Assembly (NCBI GenBank): GCA_918807975.1
Contig: OU964923.1
Span: 6,572,001-6,636,000, forward strand
Reading direction: 5' to 3'
From: Aplidium turbinatum
Taxonomy: Eukaryota; Chordata; Ascidiacea; Aplousobranchia; Polyclinidae
DNA length: 64,000 nucleotides
A program made the position numbers and the translations under genes. This document shows positions 35,015-46,179 of the stretch, piece by piece (the stretch's first letter is position 1; the number at the start of each line of letters is the position of its first letter). Under the pieces are notes generated by a model. The model was given only the letters and a program-made list of their open reading frames with translations. It did not search any database and was not told where the DNA came from.

Positions 35015-35200
35015 ACGTTAGAGTTCGAAGGATACGTTGAAGCTGAGAAACATTCACAGAAGCCCTTCGATTTGTTTCAAGAACCCATTTAGCATAACAT
35101 TTCACTTGTACATTGATTCAACGTCTGAATACATTATCTTAAAAATGCAACGTATCGTAGGGCTTCTGTGAATGTTTTTCAGTTTCAACGTATCCTAGTC
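35015..35200. mobile_element. Short MITE, about 185 bp
   Basis: AAGGATACGTTGAAGCTGAG and AACATTCACAGAAGCCC on the left are mirrored by GGGCTTCTGTGAATGTT and TTTCAACGTATCCT on the right, about 40 bp of near-perfect inverted repeat. No clear target duplication and no coding content. Confidence 0.75.
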
Positions 35201-35329
35201 AGCAAAGTTCTCTTTTCTACACGATTTCAACGTTTAGCGACGTTAAAACGATAGGCCACACATTTGGTTAGCCTTTTCATTTTCATTCTGTTACTTACAT
35301 TTGTTGATTTTTCTTTTTTATATTGGTTG

Positions 35330-35630
35330 TAAGGTTCAGTCGTCCCCGCATGGTTTCATCAACTGGCACACCTCCAGTTGCTTTAGGTATGTGGAGCCAA
35401 CTGGTTCTTCCAACTAATTCATCTACTTTAAACTGTTAGGTTTGGTGGCCGTGCTTAATTTACTTTCGTGTACGTAACCTTTAAATTTGCATCGCATGCA
35501 CGTTTTAAACTTTTGTAGTTTTGCCACCTTTTCCTTTTGTTGGTTTTGTTCCCGTTCACTATTTGTAACTTTATCATTACTGTTGTTTTCCGACAAAGAA
35601 AAATAAATTGAATTGAATTGAATACTACAA
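35330..35630 (+). repeat. LINE 3' UTR with ATTGA-repeat tail
   Basis: Non-coding, GC-richer than its surroundings (TGGTTTCATCAACTGGCACA), and ends GAAAAATAAATTGAATTGA, a typical tail of CR1/L2-like retroposons. Confidence 0.65.
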
Positions 35631-35814
35631 TGTAAAAATGAACTGTTAGGCTAACTGGGTTCTTGGAACAAATTTTTGCTGGTCAGGATAACTAGGCTAC
35701 GGTACCCGATAATTTCCTTTCAATCTAAGCTGTAGGTCACACATTTGTTGATCCAAACTAATCATTTTAACTATTCAAAAGTACAGTACTAACTTATAGA
35801 CATAAACATGATTT

Positions 35815-36035
35815 TTTTTGTAACATTTTCTTTGTTTTATTTTCCCTTCATATCTTAAATCTTTCTGAAGGTGTTGCGACTGTGCCAAATTTCTTTCAAC
35901 TCAATAAGTTACTTCGGTCACAACTCACAAGCACGTTTTAACGTTCGCGTTTTGTCGCTTCTACCTTTTTCTCGACCTTTGCTATGTTGACGTGTATTGT
36001 TTTTGATATGATGGTCAAAAATAACTGAAGTGACA
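35815..36035 (+). repeat. LINE 3' untranslated end (same family as 21690)
   Basis: Matches 21735-21965 over about 200 bp (GAAGGTGTTGCGACTGTGCC, CGTTTTGTCGCTTCTACC, GACGTGTATTGTTTTTGATA). It differs by small indels, including one at a TAGCCTA word (see findings). Confidence 0.7.
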
Positions 36036-36179
36036 TGACAAATTTTAATTTAATAGTTTAAACATTTTATTTTTATTCTTTTCTGCACGATTTCAACGTT
36101 TAGCGATGTTAAAACGATATAAAAACGGCAATTGTAATTAGGCTACGGTACCCGATAATTTCCTTTTAAAAATTTCAAA

Positions 36180-36265
36180 AATTTGCCGAATAGGGCACTC
36201 GCCGAATAGGGAACTCGCCGAATAAGGAACTTGCCGAATCGGACTGGTCGAATCGGACTCGCCGA
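36180..36265. repeat. Minisatellite with GCCGAAT core
   Basis: About five imperfect units of 15-16 bp built on CTCGCCGAATAGGGA. Confidence 0.7.
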
Positions 36266-36394
36266 AACAGGCCATCCCGAAATTTACCGTACCCCTGGGG
36301 GTAAATGAGCTATCAATCAAAATATCTACCGTACATCAGTTGACGGTATAGAAAAATTGTGCCAGCTGTAGTTATTGTAGATATCATTTCACCG

Positions 36395-36885
36395 CTTGAT
36401 GGAGATAACTGGAGATGATCTCAATCAAAACTTGACAGATGACATCATCAGTTATCCTCAAAACTTGCAGGAGGAGTTTGAATGATATTTTCGAGATAAA
36501 TACCGGTACTGGCAGCATTTAGATGAAAGTAGCGAGAAAGCCTTTTGTATGTAAAGTGAAATATGTTCCTGAAGCAATCCAAGAAGAATTTATAGAATTA
36601 CACAAACGATTCTTTTGCAAAAGATGAGTTTCACTCTTGCAACCTAGAGAAGTTTTGGGTTAAAATAGAGCATTGCTATTCAAGCTCTGAATGTTCTGGT
36701 TCCGTTTTCTTCAACTTACCTATGCGAATGCGCCATGCGGCTTCTCTGCATTGCTTAACTATCAAATCTAAAGCAAGAAACTGATTTAATGTTGAATCTG
36801 AAAGTTGTTGTGCATTATCTACTACTTTACCAGACATTGAACAACTCGTTGAGCTAAAAACCAAGCGCATCCGTCGCATTAAATA
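36395..36885 (+). pseudogene. hAT transposase C-terminal remnant (SCAND3/ZBED5-like)
   Basis: Broken frames on + read ITGDDLNQNLTDDI, VKYVPEAIQEEFIELHKRF, SCNLEKFWVKI, CLTIKSKARN and CALSTTLPDIEQLVELK. Order and motifs (EEF..L, FW..I, A+A+T.PRI+KLV) match the end of this hAT group. At least four stops or frame changes; no termini found. Confidence 0.65.
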
Positions 36886-37724
36886 AGGCACCTGCAGCTA
36901 ATAAGGCCCGGCCAGTAATAAGGCCCACCCCCTGGATCTTCGTTGTTACAAATCTTTTAAACAAAATTGGAAGATCTGATTGCTGCTATGGTGAATTGAG
37001 ACTAACTGGTAAAGTTTCACAGCCTAAAGTTGACAACTTTTTGAGTTACAGAAAGTTGAAGTTTTTGGGGGACTGAAATTAAGTGGTTTTATTAATTTTC
37101 ACATATTTTAGACTGTTCTACAGTTAACAAACCGCTTTAACTTTCGTTTGTTTTGCATTTTATGTGACAGATATGTGCATGCTGATGCAGTAAAACCAAT
37201 AAATTTGAACTTTTTTTCTAATTAAAGCAAGACTGATAATGATGCAAGCCTTAAAGCAGCTGGCGGCCATGGCCGCTAAGTAGTGCGTGAATGACCGCCT
37301 GTGCTACCTCCTCCGTCGGCCAAGTTTGGCCGCCGGTTTCTTCTAGCCAATTATTTAATTTTGCAATAGAATGATCGTGGATTAACTGTCGAAAATATGT
37401 AGTATCAAAGAGTGACGCAGAATTAGGTCAGCGCGTTATAGTCACTACTGTTGTATAATTGTATTGAATATATCCAGCTGCGATCACCAGCGCTGTAAGT
37501 CTTGTTTGCAATTCCCAACGTTTATTTTAACGAAGTGTTAATCCGAAGTGCTAATTTACATCGACTGGCAATATTGTCGTTTTTATATCAATTCAATGTT
37601 GTCGGACATTGAATCGTTGTTAAAAAGGAGAACTAGGTTAGTTGACATCCGTGGCTAAAACACGTGTCTTCATAGTTGAGAACGCTGTGGGTTAGTGACT
37701 TCACACCCTCAATGGTGACATATT
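36886..37724. other. No gene recognised
   Basis: AATAAGGCCC occurs twice near 36900-36925. A GC-rich island CGGCCATGGCCGCTAAG lies near 37265. Otherwise AT-rich. Confidence 0.4.
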
Positions 37725-38060
37725 CAGGGTTGTCGGTATTTTACCCGACCCAAAAAAACCCGGGTGTTTTTTTTTAAAAAAGCCCACTTAAAAAAACCCA
37801 AAAAAACCCATAAAAAAACCCAGAGCATCATATTTGTCCAGTTTTTATTAGAAAATTAAAAAAATGAACAAAAACAGTACAAGGCACTTAAAACAAACTT
37901 TAAATTAGGACTTGCGGATGTGATTGTAAAGTAAATTTCCAAGAATAAACTGAAGACGCAGTGGATATTTTACAGTACACAAAAATCAAGTAATGCCACT
38001 TTGTGTATACTACACTAAAACTCATTTATGCAAGAAGGCCTTATAGTTAAACTGGTAAAA
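37725..38060 (+). mobile_element. Sister copy of the 3770 hAT element, right end unclear
   Basis: Starts CAGGGTTGTCGGTATTTTAC and shares more than 200 bp with 3785-4015 (GAGCATCATATTTGTCCAG, CAAGTAATGCCACTTTG, CAAGAAGGCCTTATAGTT). A clean right terminus is not visible. Confidence 0.75.
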
Positions 38061-38222
38061 CTACTACTCTACTGTAGTCTGTAGTGTATATATGATGTGA
38101 AATGCAATTTAGGAGGCTATTTACCAATTACAGATTCTGGATTCTAATGCATGGCTGTTTCAGAGCATTTGCCTAAATGGCCACGCAATGGCTCAATTGC
38201 TCATCCATTACTATATATAATA

Positions 38223-38813
38223 CAGTCAACCCCGCTTAATCGGCCCACGTTTAATAGGACCACCCGCTTGTTCGGACCATTTTGCACTGGTCCCGAATCC
38301 AAATCCATTTTTCTGTACAATTTTTCCCGCTTAAACGGACCACCACCCCGCTTAAACGGACCACCCTCCGCCCTAAAATAGGCCTTTATGGTTAACGTTT
38401 TTTACTTTTTGTACATTTTTCTGCGAGGTGACGCGTCAAGAGTTGTTGATGGGTAACGTGCTACGTTCTCGCTAAGCCATTTTAAAGTGAAGTAGGCTAC
38501 AGATAAACAAACGCTTGTTGTCACGTCATAAGGTCAATTGTCATCTAATCAGAATTGCAGTAATTGTGATGCAGCACCGAATACTGTACATTTACATACA
38601 TTTTTCCAGTGACTACTGTACAGTACTGTATTTTGTTTTGATTGTTGATGGTGTTTTGGTTGTGTTTATAGCCGCAATTGTAAAATGCTTAAACTATTTT
38701 CAAAAACGATGAAAAAAATAACAAAATTTGTTCTCCCTGTTTAATGGGACCACCCGCTTAATCGGACCAATTTGGCTTGGTCCCGATGTGGTCCGATTAA
38801 GCGGGGTTGACTG
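38223..38813. mobile_element. pogo/Tigger-type MITE, 591 bp
   Basis: Ends CAGTCAACCCCGCTTAATCG and CGATTAAGCGGGGTTGACTG are flanked by TA (38221-38222, 38814-38815). The words CCGCTTAAACGGACCA(CC) are repeated near both ends, giving nested inverted repeats. An open frame at 38151-38381 merely crosses the left arm. Confidence 0.9.
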
Positions 38814-39720
38814 TATATATATATATAAATGATAAAAAATATTTAAACATGATGGCATAAATGCTCTGCCTTCAAATCTAAAGCAAATGATGCAATAATG
38901 TGATTTCTACCACTCCACGGTAGCATCAACTTGGTATAGAAATCAGTGGATGATGTAACATCCAACTTGATCTTGAAATTAATGGATGAAACTTGCTTTT
39001 GATCAGTGTAATTACTGAGGTGTTTGTCATATTGGTCGAGTTATACTAGTACCCTGTTTGCAATCATGTTTCTCATTTGCAATGCAAAATCTTGCCGAAG
39101 GAGCCAATCTTTATATATTTGCCGGACAGTTCCATTACTGTAGTTTGAGTGCTAGTCAATTCATGTTTTGTTCTGTAGGCTATAGATTAGATCTGGTGGA
39201 CCAGCGTAGGTCATTGGTCATTGCCTTATTCAAAAGATTTCGGTTTTAGCTTCCATGTCATACTATGCTTGAATCAACTCCAGTAAACATAAGTTCTGTC
39301 CATTGCTATGCAAATGGCGTCATTCTTTTAACAGGTGTATAAATATATACATATTGTTTCCTGTTGCGTCTTGCTCATAAATGGTTGTTTATTTCAAATG
39401 CTATTTATATGCACTATGCTTATAAATGCATTGGGCGCATAGAAATCATGAAGTAGTGAGTGATTTGTTGCTTCTTGACGACATTGTACCTGCCCGTAAT
39501 GAGAAAAATGTACTCAGAGTGAAGACAGTTCAATATGTTGTGGCAGAGGATATGAGTACCTGGTTAGATTGTAAAACAATTTCAAGATTACTGCAAAAGG
39601 TGAAGGAGAGGCAGAAAGTGTTCATAACTGCATCTCATTGCTATTCAATTAGTATATACTGATTTATTTTTTTAATTATGCGATTAAAGTTTGATTTCTT
39701 GTGCTAAATCATGTATTATA
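38814..39720. other. Upstream region of the OSTF1-like gene
   Basis: Starts with a (TA)n run. Positions 39426-39662 form a 78-codon open frame that I do not recognise. A 5' UTR exon may lie here, but I cannot place it. Confidence 0.35.
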
Positions 39721-39727
39721 CTTTTAG
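39707..39727 (+). promoter_or_regulatory. Acceptor-like site upstream of the OSTF1 start
   Basis: ATCATGTATTATACTTTTAG ends at 39727, 35 bases before the ATG. With no intron in the coding region, this is either the end of a 5' UTR intron or a trans-splice acceptor. Confidence 0.4.
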
Positions 39728-39762
39728 GTATATCTACTTTATAAATCTGTTCATAACATATC

Positions 39763-40413
39763 ATGTCTCGCCCAGGAGGACCTCCACTGCCAAAATTAGC
39801 TCCCAAACCTGGTGTTGTAAAAGTTTACAAGGCTATGTGGTCGTACACTTCTCAGCAGCCTGATGAGTTATCATTTGATGAAGGTGATAGATTGTACATT
39901 AATGACCAGTCTGAATCTGGATGGTGGAAGGCTACAGTTAAAGGAAAATCGGGTTTAGTTCCCAGCAATTATGTAGCTGAAGATATTGCTGATGCTATTG
40001 ACTTTCCAATGCATGAAGCTTGCAAGCGGGGAAATCTCAGCTTTCTTAACGAATGCTTGGACAATAAAATTGCCATCAACGGTGTAGATAAATCAGGAAG
40101 TACAGCTTTATATTGGGCCTCTCATGGGGGTCATGTTGAGTGTGTTGACCAGCTCCTTCTAAGCAATTTTATTGATTTAAACCTGAAAAATAAGTTGGGA
40201 GACACACCTTTGCATGCTGCTGCCTGGAAATCTCATGCTGATGTGATTCGTCTCCTGTTGCTTAAAGGAGCTGATGTTAGCATTAGAAACAATGAGAATA
40301 AACTCAGTTATGAACTTGCTTCAGACCCAGAATGTGCTGCATTGCTGAAACCTAAAGCTCGGGCTGGGTCCATTGGCAGTTCCAATGACGAGTATCTTGG
40401 AGATTCAGATTGA
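39763..40413 (+). CDS. OSTF1: Osteoclast-stimulating factor 1 homologue (SH3 plus ankyrin repeats)
   Basis: A 216-residue cytoplasmic adaptor whose human homologue is 214 residues. A proline-rich start (MSRPGGPPLPKLAPKPG) leads into an SH3 domain at about residues 18-72, with DELSFDEGD, the Trp pair of SGWWKA and the closing GLVPSNYV. Three to four ankyrin repeats follow (about 80-185): PMHEACKRGNLSFLNECLDN, GSTALYWASHGGH and KLGDTPLHAAAWKSHADVI. The chain ends in an acidic tail with the YLGDSD finish also seen in vertebrates. OSTF1 binds proline-rich partners through SH3 and is linked to Src-type signalling in osteoclasts; a role in an animal without bone is unknown. The whole coding sequence is one exon, whereas vertebrate OSTF1 has many, so intron loss or an expressed retrocopy is possible. 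No in-frame damage is seen. Confidence 0.95.
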   Translation: MSRPGGPPLPKLAPKPGVVKVYKAMWSYTSQQPDELSFDEGDRLYINDQSESGWWKATVKGKSGLVPSNYVAEDIADAIDFPMHEACKRGNLSFLNECLDNKIAINGVDKSGSTALYWASHGGHVECVDQLLLSNFIDLNLKNKLGDTPLHAAAWKSHADVIRLLLLKGADVSIRNNENKLSYELASDPECAALLKPKARAGSIGSSNDEYLGDSD

Positions 40414-40535
40414 AACTCTATGGCCAAGTTAGTTACACGATATTTTTGTTTTTACTTTATGCACTGTTTTTATTATCAGAGATGTTCTTTACCCAGTTTA
40501 TCTGCAGCTGATGCATGTAGTTTGTTGTTAGTGGA

Positions 40536-40541
40536 AATAAA
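40536..40541 (+). terminator. Poly(A) signal AATAAA for OSTF1
   Basis: First canonical hexamer, 123 bases after the stop codon. Another lies near 41841. Confidence 0.5.
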
Positions 40542-43500
40542 GTCGCCGTTACTTGAATGTTTTGATAAATCTGTATTAATAACGATTAAATTTATAACAA
40601 TCCATACTTACAAACGAAATTTTAGCCGTTTATCCAAGTATCACACCTAACAGCTACTGCATCAAGTGATCTGGAATCGGAACTGTTGACATTAACTCTT
40701 TGTTGAAACCAGACCCTAAACGACAACGTTACGTTTTAAAAATCCTTGAGTTATTATGTTCTTTGAGAAGATCGCCTTAGTTAGATATTTTTTTTAATTT
40801 GATTTGCGATATAATGTGTTTTAAGGGACCGTGTTATATTTAGGTTTGTAAACAGTTGTATTGTGAATCTTATGACGCTTACGGCAACCATTGAATATTT
40901 GAACATAATTTCCTGGAACGATGTGTCAGTTTAGGTCTATCAACGACAACGTATTTGGAACCACTTATAAATACATCCATCCTTTTTGACTTCATTCAAC
41001 TGGTATTTCATAAGATTTGGAAATGTATGCAAGATGATTGCAATGCTGACGAATATACTGTACTTTATGTAGCCACTGCATCATTGTATGTATCATGAGT
41101 GTAATGGAATGTATTGTATTATTAACTTTAACTGGCATAAAAATTGTTGCCTAAGTGTTTCATTACAAGTCTGCCAGAGTTTTATGCACATAGTCTCTGA
41201 TTGTGCAACTTTTTTGTTCCAATCATACAAAAATTGCATTTTAATCTTGGCGCTGTTGACGCAATACATAAATTAACAGTGTGCATAGTGTTGAATTCAT
41301 GGATAAGATGTAGAAAAACCTTCTTTCGGATATAGAATTGCAAATGCCAGTTAAGAGCATAAAACATTCGCAAAAACATGTCTATTGTCTGAGTTGACTA
41401 GTTCGTAGTACGTGTCATAGTCTGATTGCGTAGAGAGCTTCCAAAAATACTGATTCAACAGCATTTCCTTGTTCCGGTCATTAAGGTTTGTTGCGGTTTT
41501 CTCACATGTTAAAATTCGTTCGGTTTATGTCATTTCATAGTGCGAAGCTCTGTGTTTGCCTTTCTGATGAATTTACGGTTTCCTCGTAACATTTTCTCGC
41601 CAGTGAACGCCATTGTTTCATATACTCGGCTAAGTCAGTGGACGGTAAGAACAGCTTTACTTGGAACGGTTGTGTCGTCATGTTAATTCTTTGGAAGCAA
41701 CTACTTCCTTTTCTACTAAATTTAAATGAATTTCTACTGAACACAATTTCTGCTATGTGTTATTTCTAATGTACATGTACATTGGTTTAAATGGGTTTAA
41801 TGCATTATAGGCATTGTTAGAACATTTGTTGGAACCAAATCAATAAAACAGCACTTGAATTTGTTAACATTATACTATGTCTCATCTTTTAAGTCATAAC
41901 CACTACCAATGCACAATGAACCCTGCTGATGATGTTTTACAAAACCCATTGCTACTGGATTGTGACTGTATGCCTAAACGTAAACCTAAGCTCCTATTGC
42001 GCTTGATTTCACAGTTAAGCGTTTTGACCAGGTGCATTTTCAGAGTAAAAAACAAACTTACAGGTTCCGCTTGTAGCACGTTTGAGCGCACGCGCGCCTC
42101 TATTGACTTCCTACCTTTGATAGAGTGTCGTTTGATATTGATGCATTGTTCAAAAATCAATTCATTTTTTGTCTGCAAATGAGTTGACAGTTCACGCGCT
42201 GCAGCGTGGTCTTGTTCTATTCCACACTTCGACAAACACGCTCATTGCTCATTTTTTACAGAAGTATAGTTAGCCTACGTTGTTACATTAAGAAGTTTTA
42301 CTTCGGTGAAAGGTAGTATTAAACTAAAGATGTTGTACGACATGTATACTAATAATTAAACAATTGTTTGTTTTATAGTGACGTGTTTCATTTTCTAAGC
42401 TGATCAATGCATAAATAGGCCTACTACTGTATATACATTATTTTTTGTGTGTAAAGTTTACTTTATTCATAAGTCGTGATTACTAAAATTTTCAAACTAC
42501 CGGTACCTTAATTGTTAGAAGGATATGTTTAGAAACGAATTCGACATGCTTTTAGGCAGCTTTTAGGGTGAAACAGGTTGGTACTTTTCGAATAGATTAT
42601 ATTTCGTTGACAAGATATTGCGCAATCGTGCCTGCTAACATTTGGCAATAGCTGCAGTGTGTTGGTGTTGAGCATTGCCACACCTACAGAGCATTAAAGC
42701 AATTCACATCAACAAATGGTCTTTGTAGCTGTGTAGTTATATGGCTTGTGCATGAGTCTCCGTCACATTTTCTTGCAAGAAAGGTTATTTACACTTCGAT
42801 CTTATCACACTATGACGAGGTGTTGACACGCCTCTGTGAAACGTAGTGCAAACGTCCCTTCAAGCATTGTATACATGAAGATTTTTCTGACCTGACTCAA
42901 CTCATGTATGTGTATATTGCTGGTGTGAGCTTGTGTCTACCGCGATGAACCTTTTTGTTGCATCATTAATGTTCTTCTACGTTGATATAGCGATAAAAAG
43001 CTTGCCACGTTACGCTGCGGTTATTCCCTTACTCGAGTATACTCACGCCTACAATAGCAGGCGAATGCGATAATAAAAGCCACTATAATGCAAGTAATTT
43101 TGATGTCTATCGTTTTTAGTACGTATGTTCAGCTACAGGCAAAAAGGGACAGCACACATATAATAATTCTACAAGAAAAATCTTAATGAGGAACTTTTTG
43201 CCTAAGCGCAACTATTTCTTCTTAACAGAAGGCAATCTTTGGGGATATTCTCGTAACAGTCTATTGCTTAATGCAGCACTTGCTTTCAAGTTTAAATTTT
43301 CAAAACATTTGTGCTGTAAAGGGACAAGGTTGGTCTTACAAACAATTTGTATTTTCACACAAGTTTATTTGTACAACTACATCGCTTTAATACGTTTTTG
43401 CTACAACAATCTTCTTAAACTACGAATATACAATGAATACCTTTGTAAATGAGCACTATTAGAGGCTTCCTCATATCGTAATCATTTTGAGTTAGAGTAC

Positions 43501-43960
43501 GATTCTAACTCATTGTATTGCCAAACTAGTCGATTGTTTGTGAAAAATATCTGAAAAACATCTGCAAGTCCGGCACGAAATTTTGCTATTGGTTTAGTAA
43601 ACCCATTACTGGGTTAGTAACCCAGTTTATGTACAACGGTGGGTTATAAAATAGTGGTAACAAAATTTCTCCACAATTAGCAATTTTCTGCCGATTCTTC
43701 AGTACTTTAACATGACGCTTTGGTTCAAAATGTAAATTGAAATTTTAAAACAACTGTCACCGAAATTAATTAGATTCTCTGTGCTATTCTCCACTGATAT
43801 AAGAAAAAATATCAATTAGCATTCGTCAGCATTGCGCCATAGCTTATTAACATTTGACAGATATAGAAAAAGTGGCTATATAAGTTATTTAAAGTTTTTT
43901 TTCAATACCACTAAGCCTATAGCCCTATCCTATGACATAGGCTACATTCATTTGACTTTG
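40542..43960. other. Intergenic DNA, no gene that I can support
   Basis: AT-rich. Open frames on both strands at 41535-41744 (-) and 41877-42235 (either strand) lack recognisable homology and splice context. Near 43600 ACCCATTACTGGGTTAGTA contains a short inverted repeat. Confidence 0.4.
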
Positions 43961-44039
43961 ACATACAAATCAAAGTAACCTCAACGGGTTTAACATATTT
44001 GATTACACAAAGAAATATAACATAATTAGAATAAACTCA

Positions 44040-44080
44040 AACGTTTTCGACACGAACTTGTGTCCTCATCAGGAGTTACT
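44040..44080 (-). ncRNA. Hammerhead-ribozyme-like core
   Basis: The minus strand reads CTGATGA (44072-44066), then a 5-bp stem GACAC/GTGTC with a six-base loop, then GAAAAC. That is the order of a hammerhead core (CUGAUGA, stem II, GAAA). One extra G precedes stem II, and stem III and the cleavage site are not convincing. A degraded relative lies at 53650-53695. Such motifs travel with retroelements of Penelope type. Confidence 0.35.
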
Positions 44081-44269
44081 GTACTTTAAATTTGCAATAT
44101 ACATAAAATGAGACTTATAAGATAAATCTGACTGGTGACTATGCACTGCAACGACACTCCGGACGTCTAAATTTGCATGCCAAAATACGAAGTCCAGGAG
44201 AAAAACTACCCAGCTTACAGCTAGGCTACCACTGAAAATAAATTACCGTTTATTCATTACAATCAAAAC

Positions 44270-44480
44270 TAGGGCTGTGGAGTCGAGGGATTTTGGCGTG
44301 TCCAGAGTCATTCAAAAAGTCCGACTCTGGCTTGATACAAAGCGATGAACAGTGAAATTTTTGTTTGCAATATTTTTTCAAAATAGTATTTCTTGTTCTC
44401 CGTATTGTGCTTTAGTAGCTTATACAGTATTTTAGATATACTGTAGAGTGCAGAGTCGTAGCCTATATTTAAAACCCGAT
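44270..44480. repeat. Possible hAT-type fragment
   Basis: CTAGGGCTGTGGAGTCGAGG resembles hAT ends beginning AGGGCTGTGGAGTCG; CAGAGTC/GACTCTG words recur to 44456. No partner end was seen. Confidence 0.35.
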
Positions 44481-44619
44481 TTCTGGGCCCGGATGAAAAC
44501 TTGACAAAGTAGACTAAAAGAGTTTTTAACGGGCAAAAATATACACACTTATTGACAAACCAAGCTTTGAGCCAACAAAGCAGAATCAAAAAGCATATTT
44601 TGCTGTGTGTGAAAAGTTG

Positions 44620-45452
44620 CTATTGGTTGTTGAGCGCGTCTTCAGCTTGTGTGATGGCGGATTCGCTTCTCTGGACATCTTGCTTTCTTTCTTCCTCTGA
44701 TGAGTAATCCTCAGCATTCATATTGGCTTCGATTGCTCGGAGTAACATATGTTTTGCTTCTTGTGGTTTATACTGCCGCAAAAGTGTAGCTCCTAAATTG
44801 TTTAAGGCTGTGCCATACAGATGAACTTTTTTTACTTCATCACCAAGCGTTTCTTCGAGAAGATTAATCGATTCAGTAAGAGTTGTCTCACTGGCATTGC
44901 AGTCTCCAACCAAGCCTTCACATATTTCGACGTGATGTTTGCATATCACTTCCACCAAGCACAAGGCTTTTTTGCTTTTTCCTCTCACGTTGGCGATGCG
45001 TTGAACCATTGTGCGCATAATTGGGATGACGTGCAGCTTCAAAATTTCGTTGTAATATGGGAAATCATCAGTCATTTTCATGACGCAAAGCTTGATGCCT
45101 AAAGCACAACGTTGTACTCCACTAAGGAATCGATCGGCATCTGTAATATCTGCAAGCAATTCACCTCCAATCAGGTAAAATAAAATGCTTTTGAAATACT
45201 CCTCATTCGACCGGTACTTTTCTCCAAGCCTTGTGCACTCTTTGAGCGTTGGTTTTACAGTGCCCTTCATCAGAGCTACCAAGCGATTAAATACAGCCTC
45301 CGATTTATTGGATCGGTTTGTTTTGAGCAAAACTTCATAATAGTCAATGAGAACCTGTACAAAGGCGTAAGAAGCTCCTAACTCGTAAAGCTTTGTCAGC
45401 ATTCCATACGCTTCGTCGTCTTTTCCATCATCGATGAGAGCTGCACTTTCAT
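44620..45452 (-). CDS. TPR-like gene A, last exon
   Basis: Encodes about 276 residues of an all-helical protein whose C-terminal part reads like tetratricopeptide repeats: LYGTALNNLGATLLRQYKPQ, then EAKHMLLRAIEANMNAEDYS, ending in an acidic coiled stretch. A paralogue lies at 58136-58974 with the same exon start, the same phase and matching blocks (DEAYG; ECTRLGEKYRSNEEYFKS against ECERLADKYRLENEHIKA; LFYLIGG against LFYQIGG; HH.E; EAK..L.RA.EA). The acceptor CAATCTGTAG gives entry in phase 1, and the stop is at 44620-44622. TPR folds are protein-binding scaffolds; I cannot name the family. Upstream exons are at 47114-47197 and 47643-47702, and the start codon was not found. Confidence 0.85.
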
Positions 45453-45526
45453 CTACAGATTGAATACACAACAGTTCGCAATCTTGTAGAGTTGATTGGT
45501 GGTACAAAACTTGAAAATTACAAATA

Positions 45527-45598
45527 GAATGTTGTTCATAGCTCGAAGCTGAAAAGAGTCAGACGAAAACCCGCAGCTTCGAGCTATGGACAACATTC
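45527..45598. other. Near-perfect 25-bp stem hairpin in the TPR gene A intron
   Basis: Arms 45527-45551 and 45574-45598 are inverted copies with one mismatch (ATAGCTCGAAGCTG against CAGCTTCGAGCTAT). The loop is 22 bases. It lies 75 bp upstream of the last-exon acceptor. Confidence 0.85.
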
Positions 45599-46039
45599 TT
45601 CTCGCAGTTCGCAGTCTATTGAGGACAATGTGTAAGCGTTTGATAAAACGACGAACAACTTTCATTCGGCCAGGTGAAATACGAATTTTACTACAATTTA
45701 TTTTTAATTGCATGTTTGAAAGAATATAGGCTATAGTAGCCTAAATAGACAATATTGTCAAATTGAATATTAATCAGGCTAACTTTCCTGTAGGCTACTA
45801 ACATTGCAACCCCTGTTTCGTAGCCTAGGCTACTACAATACTATAGCAGTAGCCTATTTGTAATCTGAAGGTCGCTGCAGCAGATAACTTTATTCACCAA
45901 TCAGAAGGAAAGATTTAACTCAGCTGAGAACAATTTTTCGGGAAAAAGAGATCAGGTTTTGTCTAAAGAAAACCACGTTTTGTCTCATAAGCTACGGACC
46001 TTCATCATATCATATACAAGAAAAACAAACCAGATGGCC

Positions 46040-46175
46040 TTTTTAAATGAAAAATCAATCATTCGGCTATTTCTTAGCTTAATGTTTACCAGCTGCTTAG
46101 GAAAAAGGTCATTCTCAACACTTGAAAGAATTAAAAAATGAATTGCGATATACTTCTTTGTTTGAACGTTCTTTT
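46040..46175 (+). pseudogene. hAT transposase dimerisation-domain fragment
   Basis: SIIRLFLSLMFTSCLGKRSF followed by STLERIKK matches the hAT C-terminal signature (L.IL.T.PVTSC.AERSFS.L+RIK). A small indel follows at the poly-A run. No termini; it sits in a TPR gene A intron. Confidence 0.6.
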
Positions 46176-46179
46176 CTTT

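Noticed and set aside
39426-39662. 78-codon open frame upstream of OSTF1 as a gene or exon
   Set aside because: Composition is protein-like (VAEDMSTWLDCKTISRLLQK), but I recognise no family, and splice sites at its borders are poor. It may be a remnant of a mobile element.
41535-42235. Minus-strand frames 41535-41744 and 41903-42235, and + frame 41877-42182, as a gene
   Set aside because: The frames on both strands overlap, no phase-compatible splice pair joins the minus pieces, and no motif is known. KLFLPSTDLAEYMKQWRSLA is the most protein-like stretch and deserves a search.
44620-45507. Start codon at 45507 for TPR gene A (295-residue single-exon reading)
   Set aside because: The paralogue shows a shared exon boundary at 45452 with an acceptor, and the extra N-terminal residues correspond to intron.
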